Part shown: one piece after another, positions 39,659 through 45,707 of the stretch
Layout: every line of letters starts with the position of its first letter
Numbering within the stretch: the stretch's first letter is position 1
Source of the DNA: Treponema sp.
Lineage (GTDB): Bacteria; Spirochaetota; Spirochaetia; Treponematales; Breznakiellaceae
Direction of reading: 5' to 3'
Length of the DNA stretch: 45,707 nt
NCBI GenBank assembly: GCA_031273265.1
Contig: JAISSH010000130.1
Coordinates: 1-45,707 of the forward strand
Notes under the pieces: model-generated
What the model saw: the letters and a program-made list of their open reading frames with translations, nothing else
Database searches by the model: none
Told to the model about the DNA's origin: nothing
Made by a program: the position numbers and the translations under genes

Positions 39659-41887
39659 ATGGACGAAATTGAAGAAAACGAAATTCACTCTTTTCCCTGT
39701 CTCAGCCGCGACATTTCATGGGTCGATTTTAACGGGCGCGTGCTGGAAGAAGGTCTGCGAAAAGAACTGCCTCTGCTTGAAAGGTTTCGTTTTTTGGGTA
39801 TTGTTTCGTCCAATTTTGACGAATTTTTCATGGTCAGGGTTGCGGCGTTAAAACGGATGCTTAAATCGGACGCGATTGGGCTGGTTGTTGACCCTTCAGG
39901 TTTAACTGTGGCGCAGCAGCTCAAGACGATTTCAGAAAAAGCCCACTCCATTTTGAACAGGCAGTACGATTGCATCCGCAATGAACTTTTTCCCGGTCTT
40001 GCGAAAAACGGGCTGGCAATTCTGCGCCCGGATTCCTGTACTGTCCCTCAGCTTGATTTTCTCGATTCGTATTTTGTCGCTCAAATTTATCCCGTCCTGA
40101 CTCCGCTGAGGCTGGAAGACGACAAGCCCATGCCTTTTATCGAAAGCCGGTCGCTTCATGCCGCCTTTGTTCTTGAAAAAGAAAAAACTGAAACCGCGGC
40201 GGGGGACGAAGATGCGGCGGAGCCTCAGGAGTGGAAGGTTATTGTGCCCCTGCCGCCTGTTCTTGAAAGAATCATCTGGCTTCCGAGCGCGGATAGCATG
40301 ACAGCTAACGGAGAGAAAGAGAAGCTTCAACTGGTTCTTCTGGAAGACGTAATCATTACATGGGGCGCTTATCTTTTTCCCGGCTTCCGCGTTAAGGAAA
40401 GCATGTTATTCAAAATTAACAGGGACGCGGATTTCTCCGTTGATGAACAGCGTGATGAGGATTTTGTAGAAGCTATGGAAGAGGTTCTGGAAGGCAGGGG
40501 AAAATCCGAAGTTATACGGATGGTTTATTCACCCGGAAGCTCCATGTTGAGGGACGAGCTTGCGCGGCGTTTTTCGCTGGATGCCGATTATCTTTACGAA
40601 GTTAACGGTCCGATAAACCCGATGGATTTTTTGGAATTATCAAATATCGCCGGTTTGGAGGAGCTTACCGAAAAACCCTGGAAGATATATCCGTCGGACG
40701 ATTTCAACGAAGAAGTTCCCATTTGGGACAGAATCAGTCAGGGCGATTGTCTTCTGCATTTACCATACCAGTCATTCGATCCTGTTGTGCGTTTTTTTCA
40801 GGAAGCCGCGAATGATCCGCAGGTAATTTCAATAAAGACCGCGCTTTACAGAACAGGCGGCGCAATTCCGGGAACAGGCGCGAACGCGGGCTCCTCGTCA
40901 TTTTCGCCGGTGGTCAGGGCGCTGGAACAGGCGGCACTTAACGGAAAGCACGTAACGGCGCTTGTTGAGCTGAAGGCGCGCTTTGACGAGGAGCGAAACA
41001 TTTCGTGGGCGAACAGGCTGGAAAAAGCCGGCGTTATCGTCATATACGGTCTTTCGCGCCTGAAGGTACATTCAAAAGTTACAATGGTTATGCGCCGCGA
41101 GAATGACAGGATAAAGCGTTATGTGCATCTTTCTACCGGAAATTACAACTACAGAACGGCAAAATATTACGAAGACCTCTGTCTTTTTACCTGCCGCGAA
41201 GATATTGCCTATGACGCCGGCGTTCTTTTCAATATGCTGACAGGTTATTCCTCAGTTCAGTCAATGGTAAAGCTGACAGTCGCGCCGACAGGCATGAAAC
41301 GCCGCTTTTTGGAACTTATCGAAAGGGAAGCGAGCAGGGCGCAGCACAAGTATCCAGCCAGAATAACGGCAAAATTGAATTCGCTTACCGATGATGATAT
41401 TATCAAGGCTCTGTATTCTGCTTCCGGCGCGGGCGTGAAAATTTCCCTTTGTATACGCGGTGTCTGCACGTTGATTCCCGGTATTCCAAAAATTTCTGAA
41501 AATATAAAAGTTATCAGCGTAATTGATCATTACCTTGAGCACTCGCGAATTTATTACTTTTCCAACGGCGGCGCGGAAGAGATATACCTGTCGAGCGCGG
41601 ACTGGATGACGCGTAACCTTGAACACCGCGTGGAGATTCTGTTCCCCATTCAAGATGAAAAACTTCACGCGCGTCTGCGCGACATTTTGTTTGATTACTT
41701 CAACGATAACTGTAAATCATCAATTCTTGACAGCGGGGGAGCGTGGGCACATATTAAACCGGAAGAAGGGGAAAAACCGTTCCGCGTCCAAAAGGAAATG
41801 CTTTCGCGCGCGGCAATGGCAAGTGAAAATCAGGGGACGGTAAAATTGGATTACAATGTCCGCCGCAGTCCGCCCATGACCGCGTAG
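39659..41887 (+). CDS. ppk: Polyphosphate kinase
   Basis: A 742-residue PPK1 that makes polyphosphate from ATP reversibly. Family marks: N-terminal SRDISWVDFNGRVLEE, SNFDEFFMVR, the phospholipase-D-like half with HSKVTMVMRR and the catalytic-His region YVHLSTGNYNYRTAKYYEDL, then ADWMTRNLEHRVE. A variable insert of about 40 residues, rich in Glu/Asp/Ala, is near 165-205. ATG 39659 is one base past the end of tRNA-Gly and no ribosome site is possible outside the tRNA; the conserved PPK N-terminus begins only 15 codons later, so a later start is unlikely. The mRNA probably arises by tRNA 3' processing and may be read without a leader. Confidence 0.94.
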   Translation: MDEIEENEIHSFPCLSRDISWVDFNGRVLEEGLRKELPLLERFRFLGIVSSNFDEFFMVRVAALKRMLKSDAIGLVVDPSGLTVAQQLKTISEKAHSILNRQYDCIRNELFPGLAKNGLAILRPDSCTVPQLDFLDSYFVAQIYPVLTPLRLEDDKPMPFIESRSLHAAFVLEKEKTETAAGDEDAAEPQEWKVIVPLPPVLERIIWLPSADSMTANGEKEKLQLVLLEDVIITWGAYLFPGFRVKESMLFKINRDADFSVDEQRDEDFVEAMEEVLEGRGKSEVIRMVYSPGSSMLRDELARRFSLDADYLYEVNGPINPMDFLELSNIAGLEELTEKPWKIYPSDDFNEEVPIWDRISQGDCLLHLPYQSFDPVVRFFQEAANDPQVISIKTALYRTGGAIPGTGANAGSSSFSPVVRALEQAALNGKHVTALVELKARFDEERNISWANRLEKAGVIVIYGLSRLKVHSKVTMVMRRENDRIKRYVHLSTGNYNYRTAKYYEDLCLFTCREDIAYDAGVLFNMLTGYSSVQSMVKLTVAPTGMKRRFLELIEREASRAQHKYPARITAKLNSLTDDDIIKALYSASGAGVKISLCIRGVCTLIPGIPKISENIKVISVIDHYLEHSRIYYFSNGGAEEIYLSSADWMTRNLEHRVEILFPIQDEKLHARLRDILFDYFNDNCKSSILDSGGAWAHIKPEEGEKPFRVQKEMLSRAAMASENQGTVKLDYNVRRSPPMTA

Positions 41888-41938
41888 GTTTTGTTGAATA
41901 GTCTGGTAAAGGACAAAAAAACTTTTAAGGAGTGAATT

Positions 41939-42619
41939 ATGTATTTTGACGAATATTATTTATATTTAGTTGTCCCTACTATCATTCTTTCTCTTTTTGC
42001 GCAAATAAAGGTCAAATCAACATTCGCCAAGTATTCAAATATTTTCTGTTCGCGGAAAATTACGGGAGTGGACGCCGCGGCTCTTTTAATGCGGGTGAAC
42101 AATATCAACGATGTGAAAGTCGAAGCGGTCAGGGGTTCTCTTACCGATCACTACGATCCGTCCGCGAAAAAACTGCGTCTTTCAGAACCTGTGTACGGCT
42201 CCACTTCGATTGCCGCCGTGGGAGTCGCCGCCCATGAAACGGGACACGCCATTCAGCACGCGGTCAAGTGGGGACCGCTCGTTATGCGAAGCACGCTTGT
42301 GCCTGCCGCGAACATCGGCTCTAGGTTCGGTCCCTGGCTTGCGATTGCCGGGATTTTCCTTTCATTTCCGCTCTTGCTCAACATTGGAATAGTTCTTTTC
42401 AGCGCGGCTGTGCTTTTCTATGTAATCACCCTGCCTGTGGAGTTCGACGCTTCCAGCAGGGCGATTGCCATTCTGCGCGCCAACAATGTGTTAAGCGAGA
42501 GTGAACTTAAAGGCGTAAAAAAAGTTTTAACCGCCGCGGCGTTAACCTATGTAGCTTCCGCGCTTACCGCGATTGCAAGCCTTTTGCGCTTTATTTTACT
42601 GTCCCGCAGAAGAAGATAA
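41939..42619 (+). CDS. Membrane zinc metallopeptidase, YugP family
   Basis: A 226-residue integral membrane protein of the YugP/DUF zinc-peptidase family. The zinc motif is AAHETGHAIQH (H99, E100, H103), with a further acidic residue in the typical place (VEFDASSRAI). Hydrophobic spans are near residues 7-22, 128-165 and 195-220. The family is membrane-embedded and conserved in many bacteria, with unknown substrates. ATG 41939 follows AAGGAGTG. It is encoded 51 bases after ppk and may be co-transcribed with it. Confidence 0.9.
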   Translation: MYFDEYYLYLVVPTIILSLFAQIKVKSTFAKYSNIFCSRKITGVDAAALLMRVNNINDVKVEAVRGSLTDHYDPSAKKLRLSEPVYGSTSIAAVGVAAHETGHAIQHAVKWGPLVMRSTLVPAANIGSRFGPWLAIAGIFLSFPLLLNIGIVLFSAAVLFYVITLPVEFDASSRAIAILRANNVLSESELKGVKKVLTAAALTYVASALTAIASLLRFILLSRRRR

Positions 42620-42724
42620 CCGGCGATTCGGAAGATGCGGTTTCCGGTTTTAAGAATGTTACACCTTTTTTATAGAAAATCAAGTGATATTGCCGTGATT
42701 GAGCACACAGTGAGATATATTTCC

Positions 42725-42825
42725 AGAAGACCTCACGCAGAGGCGCGAAAGCGCGGAGGACGCGGAGAAGAAAGATTTACCACAGAGTTACACAGAGGGA
42801 ACACGGAGTTTCACGGAGGGGGAAA
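42725..42825. repeat. Degenerate CAC(A/G)GAG dispersed repeat
   Basis: A run of imperfect units (CACGCAGAGG, CGCGGAGAAG, CACAGAGTTACACAGAGG, CACGGAGTTTCACGGAGG), typical of a GA-rich dispersed repeat seen in several bacterial genomes. The frame at 42635-42886 through it is not a credible gene. The rest of 42620-42724 holds nothing that I recognise. Confidence 0.7.
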
Positions 42826-42829
42826 AGGG

Positions 42830-43759
42830 TTAGATTTTATTATCACTTCCTATTTTTGGTATTTCAAAATTAATTCCAAGAACTAAATTTTTTGGTATTA
42901 TTTCCTTTAAATAATCCCAAAAATATTTAATGTCTTCATCTTTTACATCTGATGTAATTTTAGCACCTGTAAAATTTTCCTCACGTATTATTCCTTTCTC
43001 TTTTGACCATTTTGAAAAATACTTATTCAATTTTTTATTTTTCTCTTCATAAAAATCATCCGGCATAACAATTCGAGAAAACCCTGTTTTCTTGCTTTCA
43101 TATTTCATAGCTGGTACATAAGAATACATACCATTTATTTGTTTATCAAATGTTGCTCCAAAATACAATCTTCTTTTTATATATTCTATATTTTCTTCTT
43201 CATGACAAGCCATATTAAGTACTATATCAAAGTACAATCCCATGTTTTTAAGACTATCATCTAATGGAACATAATATTCTTTAGATGATTTTATAACAAA
43301 TATTGTATCTATTACAAATCGATCATTTACGCGAGAGCCAAATAGAATTAGTGAACCATTTTCTAATTCTTTTAGTTTAGGTTTTTTATCCATTCGACAA
43401 ATTGAATATTTGAAACAATCCCCAAATACAAAAGGATCTGAATTTTGATATTTTTTCCCTTGATATTCCTTTTTTATTTTTTCCATTGAAGGTAATACTG
43501 GTGTATGTAAATATTGCGGATAGCGTTCATATTGTAATTTTTTATTTGGGAGAGTAATTCTTTCTACGTTACTTGGCGGTTCCCATTCACACCAAAAAAG
43601 TAATTCCCCTTCTTTTTTCACATTGTTTTCTATATAATTACCCTTGCTTTTTATATATTTTCGTTTATGATCACTATCATTCCATTTTTTATATGTTTTT
43701 GAAAATGAATCTGGACCATGCTCACCACCCGGATGAAAAAATTGAACGATACTAGGCAT
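42830..43759 (-). CDS. AT-rich HPGGEH-type protein, function unknown
   Basis: A 309-residue soluble protein with the N-terminal block VQFFHPGGEHGPD, then ELLFWCEWEPPSNVE, DPFVFGDCFKYSICR and GSLILFGSRVND.FVIDTIFVI. I have the impression of similarly arranged blocks in proteins of other phyla, often in accessory or phage-defence settings, but cannot verify this here. The conserved His, Glu, Cys and Trp residues of the first two blocks may form an active or metal site. It is much more AT-rich than the core genes (rough ~33% GC by eye), has no neighbours of related function and lies beside a dispersed repeat, so it was probably acquired recently. ATG 43759 follows GGAGG. Confidence 0.7.
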   Translation of the reverse strand: MPSIVQFFHPGGEHGPDSFSKTYKKWNDSDHKRKYIKSKGNYIENNVKKEGELLFWCEWEPPSNVERITLPNKKLQYERYPQYLHTPVLPSMEKIKKEYQGKKYQNSDPFVFGDCFKYSICRMDKKPKLKELENGSLILFGSRVNDRFVIDTIFVIKSSKEYYVPLDDSLKNMGLYFDIVLNMACHEEENIEYIKRRLYFGATFDKQINGMYSYVPAMKYESKKTGFSRIVMPDDFYEEKNKKLNKYFSKWSKEKGIIREENFTGAKITSDVKDEDIKYFWDYLKEIIPKNLVLGINFEIPKIGSDNKI

Positions 43760-43821
43760 GGAAAACCTCCAAAAACTTATTTCAAAATACTCTACTACTC
43801 AACTTTTGTCCAGATACCCAT

Positions 43822-44424
43822 TTATCTATAATAGCGATAAGCGGTCATCTTACCAGAAGACCTTCCTCCGCCGTCATAATAATTAAGTTCTAAATAATCG
43901 GGATATGCATAAAGATTCCAGATTTTTATTGTAACACCATAACTATAAGAATATTCCACAACCCAATTTGCAATATTTTTTAATGATTCCCATTGTCCTT
44001 GGGTTAAACCAAGAGAACCGCTGGTACATTCTAACATTTCTTGCGGTGTCATACCACGTTTTAGAGCGCCATCTCCTGTCTTTACAGACACTGGTGATGA
44101 TTGAGTGCCTACAGTATTACCTTTCTGTCCGGCAACTTTGTATGTATAGGTGGTATTTAAAACAAGCCCAGTATCAATGTAATTGGTTTCTTGCAGTCCT
44201 GCCTTTATAATTTGGTTCCCTCTATAGACGATATAACTATCTGCTCTAGAAACGTAGTTCCAGCTTAATCTAATACTTGATGTTGATAAAGAAACAGCAT
44301 TTAATCCTGTCGGAGCTGGAATGCTAGTTATATTTTCATCCGTATCATCATCACACCCAACAACCGTCATTCCGAATACCAGCGCCATTACCAGTATTCC
44401 CAACAAAAATTTTTTGTTTGCCAT
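43822..44424 (-). CDS. Fibronectin-type III-like lipoprotein
   Basis: A 200-residue lipoprotein with a treponeme-style signal (ANKKFLLGILVMALVFG, lipobox VVGC), an acidic spacer and one fibronectin-type III domain (about 40-120, LSWNYVSRADSYIVYR, TTYTYKVAGQKGNTVG). A ~70-residue C-terminal part with Trp and Tyr follows (LTQGQWESLKNIANWVVEYS), which I cannot assign. Probably a surface-exposed adhesion or assembly protein. ATG 44424 follows AAGGAGAG. The low GC content is similar to that of its HPGGEH neighbour. Confidence 0.78.
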   Translation of the reverse strand: MANKKFLLGILVMALVFGMTVVGCDDDTDENITSIPAPTGLNAVSLSTSSIRLSWNYVSRADSYIVYRGNQIIKAGLQETNYIDTGLVLNTTYTYKVAGQKGNTVGTQSSPVSVKTGDGALKRGMTPQEMLECTSGSLGLTQGQWESLKNIANWVVEYSYSYGVTIKIWNLYAYPDYLELNYYDGGGRSSGKMTAYRYYR

Positions 44425-44469
44425 TGTTCTCTCCTTATACTTTAGCAACAAAATATAATTATGTACATT

Positions 44470-44634
44470 TTATGGTACATAACCCTCTCCCACATCCCCC
44501 AACAGTTCCTTCTTCTCCCTCTGAACCTTCAAAAGTTTTCTGGTAACGAACAAAACCCTTATCCGTTCCTTAACAGATAACTTCTTGAAATCCTTGTCAA
44601 AACCTGCGGGTAATCCCTTCTTTTTTCCGTTCAT
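44470..44634 (-). CDS. Small basic protein under an ideal sigma-70 promoter
   Basis: A 54-residue lysine-rich protein (MNGKKKGLPAGF, then DFKKLSVKERIRVLFVTRKL and an acidic tail). The frame runs upstream to 44697, but that start lies upstream of the transcript start of a perfect promoter (44669-44697), so ATG 44634 with AGGAGTG is the real one. The leader GGTATCtCAAAAAAAGGAGT matches that of the lipoprotein at 1951-2298. No family is recognised; the basic helical middle could bind nucleic acid. It is divergent from an XRE regulator, which probably controls it. Confidence 0.65.
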   Translation of the reverse strand: MNGKKKGLPAGFDKDFKKLSVKERIRVLFVTRKLLKVQREKKELLGDVGEGYVP

Positions 44635-44668
44635 AATACACTCCTTTTTTTGAGATACCCTATGCAAT

Positions 44669-44697
44669 ATTATATGATTGCTATGGGCATTTGTCAA
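44669..44697 (-). promoter_or_regulatory. Consensus sigma-70 promoter of the small basic gene
   Basis: TTGACA (44692-44697), exactly 17 bases, TATAAT (44669-44674), a full consensus match on the minus strand. The plus-strand motif TTTACGACTAAATTT (44701-44714 region) next to it is related to the ACGACTAAAATATG motif at the other XRE locus. Confidence 0.85.
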
Positions 44698-44719
44698 TAT
44701 TTACGACTAAATTTAAAAA

Positions 44720-44758
44720 AACAGCATACCCAGCCCTAAAGGGACGGGGTATGCTGTT
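44720..44758 (-). terminator. Palindromic repeat with T-run (terminator reading leftward)
   Basis: AACAGCATACCC pairs perfectly with GGGTATGCTGTT around CCCT-aa-AGGG; on the minus strand it is followed by seven T residues, like a factor-independent terminator. The core is shared, inverted, with 430-463. No obvious minus-strand gene to the right ends here, so it may simply be a dispersed repeat. Confidence 0.6.
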
Positions 44759-44815
44759 CAAAGCATGAAGGCGATAATTGCAATTTGTTCCCGCTTTATC
44801 TATATTGAAAGCGGG

Positions 44816-45202
44816 ATGATTGCCAAAATTCAGGACAGGTTAGTCGCTGTCAGAGAGGCGCTTGAAATTACTCAAAGGGATTTTTGCAGGGGCATCTACG
44901 TTAGCCAGTCCTACTACGCTCAGATTGAGAGCGGAAAAAGACCCGTAAATGACCGTTTAATCGCGCTTGTCTGTTCCCAATACGGTGTGTCAAAGGAGTA
45001 CCTTATAACCGGAAAGGGAAAAATGTTCAGCGAAGACCTTGCCGATCTTCAACTCCAACAACTGTTGGATATTTTTACCGAGCTTGAACCTCCTTTTAGA
45101 GACTATGTAATTTTACAGGTTAAACAACTTGTAGAAGCCGTGAAAAGGCAAAAGGGACGCCCTACCCGCAAGGATAAAAAACCGCCCCAAAACCCCAAAT
45201 AA
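44816..45202 (+). CDS. XRE-family helix-turn-helix regulator
   Basis: A 128-residue regulator. The HTH domain is at residues 3-65: AKIQDRLVAVREALEITQRD, FCRGIYVSQSYYAQIESGKR, VSKEYLITGKG. The C-terminal half (LQQLLDIFTELEPPFRDYVI) is a helical dimerisation-type region ending in a basic tail. The start is placed at ATG 44816, at the beginning of the conserved domain; an in-frame ATG at 44765 would add 17 unconserved residues and has no ribosome site. It is a relative in style of the regulator at 2495. It is divergent from the small basic gene under a consensus promoter and probably represses it. Confidence 0.82.
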   Translation: MIAKIQDRLVAVREALEITQRDFCRGIYVSQSYYAQIESGKRPVNDRLIALVCSQYGVSKEYLITGKGKMFSEDLADLQLQQLLDIFTELEPPFRDYVILQVKQLVEAVKRQKGRPTRKDKKPPQNPK

Positions 45203-45298
45203 TTCACTTATGCCAAGTACATATATTATAGCATATTTTTTAGTAGAAAATTTAAAAGTACTAACTGTATGAAAAAGTATACACTCTGACACATTGTC

Positions 45299-45321
45299 CG
45301 GGAATTATGGTATTTTTCCCG
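45299..45321 (+). promoter_or_regulatory. Inverted repeat upstream of the toxin gene
   Basis: CGGGAA and TTCCCG flank an 11-base AT-rich centre just upstream of the toxin gene. It could be the operator for autoregulation by the antitoxin. No strong promoter is visible beside it. Confidence 0.4.
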
Positions 45322-45342
45322 CTTGTGGGGTAAAATGAGGTT

Positions 45343-45615
45343 ATGGGACCGGACATAATCTTTGTACCGTCAGCGTTTAAACACGCTTTTTCGGAGGATA
45401 ATATTCGTTGGGTTCTGTTGAATTCTCTCGCTGATGGTGTAATTGAGGAAGATGATGAAACAAAGTATTTATCTATTGGATTTGACAAAGCAGGGAATTT
45501 ACTGGAAATAATGTATAATTACATTGATGAAAAAACAATTAAAGTGTTTCATGCAATGAAATGCCGGAGGCAGTTTTATAAAAAATTGGAAGAGGAGGGA
45601 TTATGGCAGATATGA
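45343..45615 (+). CDS. BrnT-like toxin
   Basis: A 90-residue protein with the pattern of BrnT-type toxins: an N-terminal FVPSAFKHAFSEDNIRWVL helix, then TKYLSIGFDKAGNLLEIMYN (compare IGY...GRLLVVVYT in BrnT) and a basic C-terminal helix (KCRRQFYKKL). BrnT is a ribonuclease toxin; here the usual active-site residues cannot be confirmed by eye, so this is a family-level call. ATG 45343 follows GAGGTT. The stop codon overlaps the start of the next gene by 13 bases, the order toxin-then-antitoxin being that of BrnTA. Confidence 0.65.
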   Translation: MGPDIIFVPSAFKHAFSEDNIRWVLLNSLADGVIEEDDETKYLSIGFDKAGNLLEIMYNYIDEKTIKVFHAMKCRRQFYKKLEEEGLWQI

Positions 45616-45707
45616 CCGATGAAGAGTATGACGCTCTTGATGAACGCTGGACAAAAACAACGCCAAAGGTAAACTTTTCGCGTCCCGGTGTTTTTGCCCG
45701 CCAACGC
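45603..45707 (+). CDS. Antitoxin-like protein, cut by window end
   Basis: At least 35 codons beginning MADMTDEEYDALDERW, overlapping the toxin gene by 13 bases and running off the right edge. The start follows GAAGAGGAGG inside the toxin gene. BrnA-type antitoxins have an acidic N-terminal toxin-binding part and a C-terminal ribbon-helix-helix DNA-binding domain; only the first part would be visible here. The acidic start and TPKVNFSRPGVF fit such a role, though the DNA-binding end is missing from view. Confidence 0.6.
   Translation, partial: MADMTDEEYDALDERWTKTTPKVNFSRPGVFARQR

Noticed and set aside
42635-42886. 83-codon frame through the CAC(A/G)GAG repeat
   Set aside because: Low-complexity translation of a degenerate repeat, no ribosome site.
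44635-44697. Longer start (44697) of the small basic gene
   Set aside because: It would begin within the -35 of a full-consensus promoter, upstream of transcription.

Overview
The window looks like spirochaete chromosome, most likely a Treponema of the gut or termite-gut type. This rests on gene content and order: serC-serA; RsbU-type phosphatase; a GH57 protein beside DUF4912; ffs-dnaX-ybaB-recR; polA beside a FliK-like/FlhB-like pair; rimO-rodZ-lolA-like; ppk. Treponeme-style lipoprotein signal peptides and a Gram-negative-type outer-membrane barrel agree. No 16S gene is present, so the genus is inferred.

Layout. 1-3545 is accessory: a truncated peptide-type solute-binding lipoprotein, a DUF4143 ATPase, a small lipoprotein divergent from an XRE regulator, and a PIN-toxin/antitoxin pair. 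3550-6744 carries serine biosynthesis (serC, serA) behind a duplicated hairpin leader, then a lytic transglycosylase. 6705-13511, on the minus strand, holds a cytosolic GH5 glycosidase with a PtsN-like EIIA, tRNA-Lys, a coiled-coil protein with a SpoIIE-type phosphatase, and a GH57/DUF4912 pair whose GH57 member has altered catalytic residues. 13596-18077 has tRNA-Ala with an inverted copy of its 3' end, a DUF1848 protein, an AT-rich membrane protein, rlmB, an untracked 20-codon lysine-rich gene, a DUF2156 protein and an AI-2E-type permease. 18144-20142 is an acyl-CoA synthetase behind palindromic sites.

20203-29156 is the most distinctive block. A metallophosphatase lipoprotein is divergent from a cluster of one outer-membrane barrel, three consecutive SPFH/HflK-HflC-like proteins (the first with about seven membrane spans) and a CPC-type metal P-type ATPase without an N-terminal metal-binding domain. 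Tight spacing suggests one operon, and hence an envelope complex built around metal transport.

29188-42619 is housekeeping: SRP RNA, dnaX (A-run plus stem-loop near its end), ybaB, recR, polA (probably leaderless), a FliK-like/FlhB-like pair whose best start is followed by an in-frame stop, rimO, rodZ-like, lolA-like, then tRNA-Arg, tRNA-Gly and ppk, the ppk start lying one base past the tRNA-Gly 3' end, and a YugP-type zinc peptidase.

42620-45707 is accessory and AT-rich: a degenerate dispersed repeat, an HPGGEH-type protein of unknown function, a fibronectin-type lipoprotein, a small basic protein divergent from a second XRE regulator, and a BrnT-like toxin overlapping a truncated antitoxin. 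The two XRE loci, near opposite ends, share leader and possible operator motifs, and the accessory ends share a hairpin repeat.

All calls come from reading sequence and translations; no database search was run.
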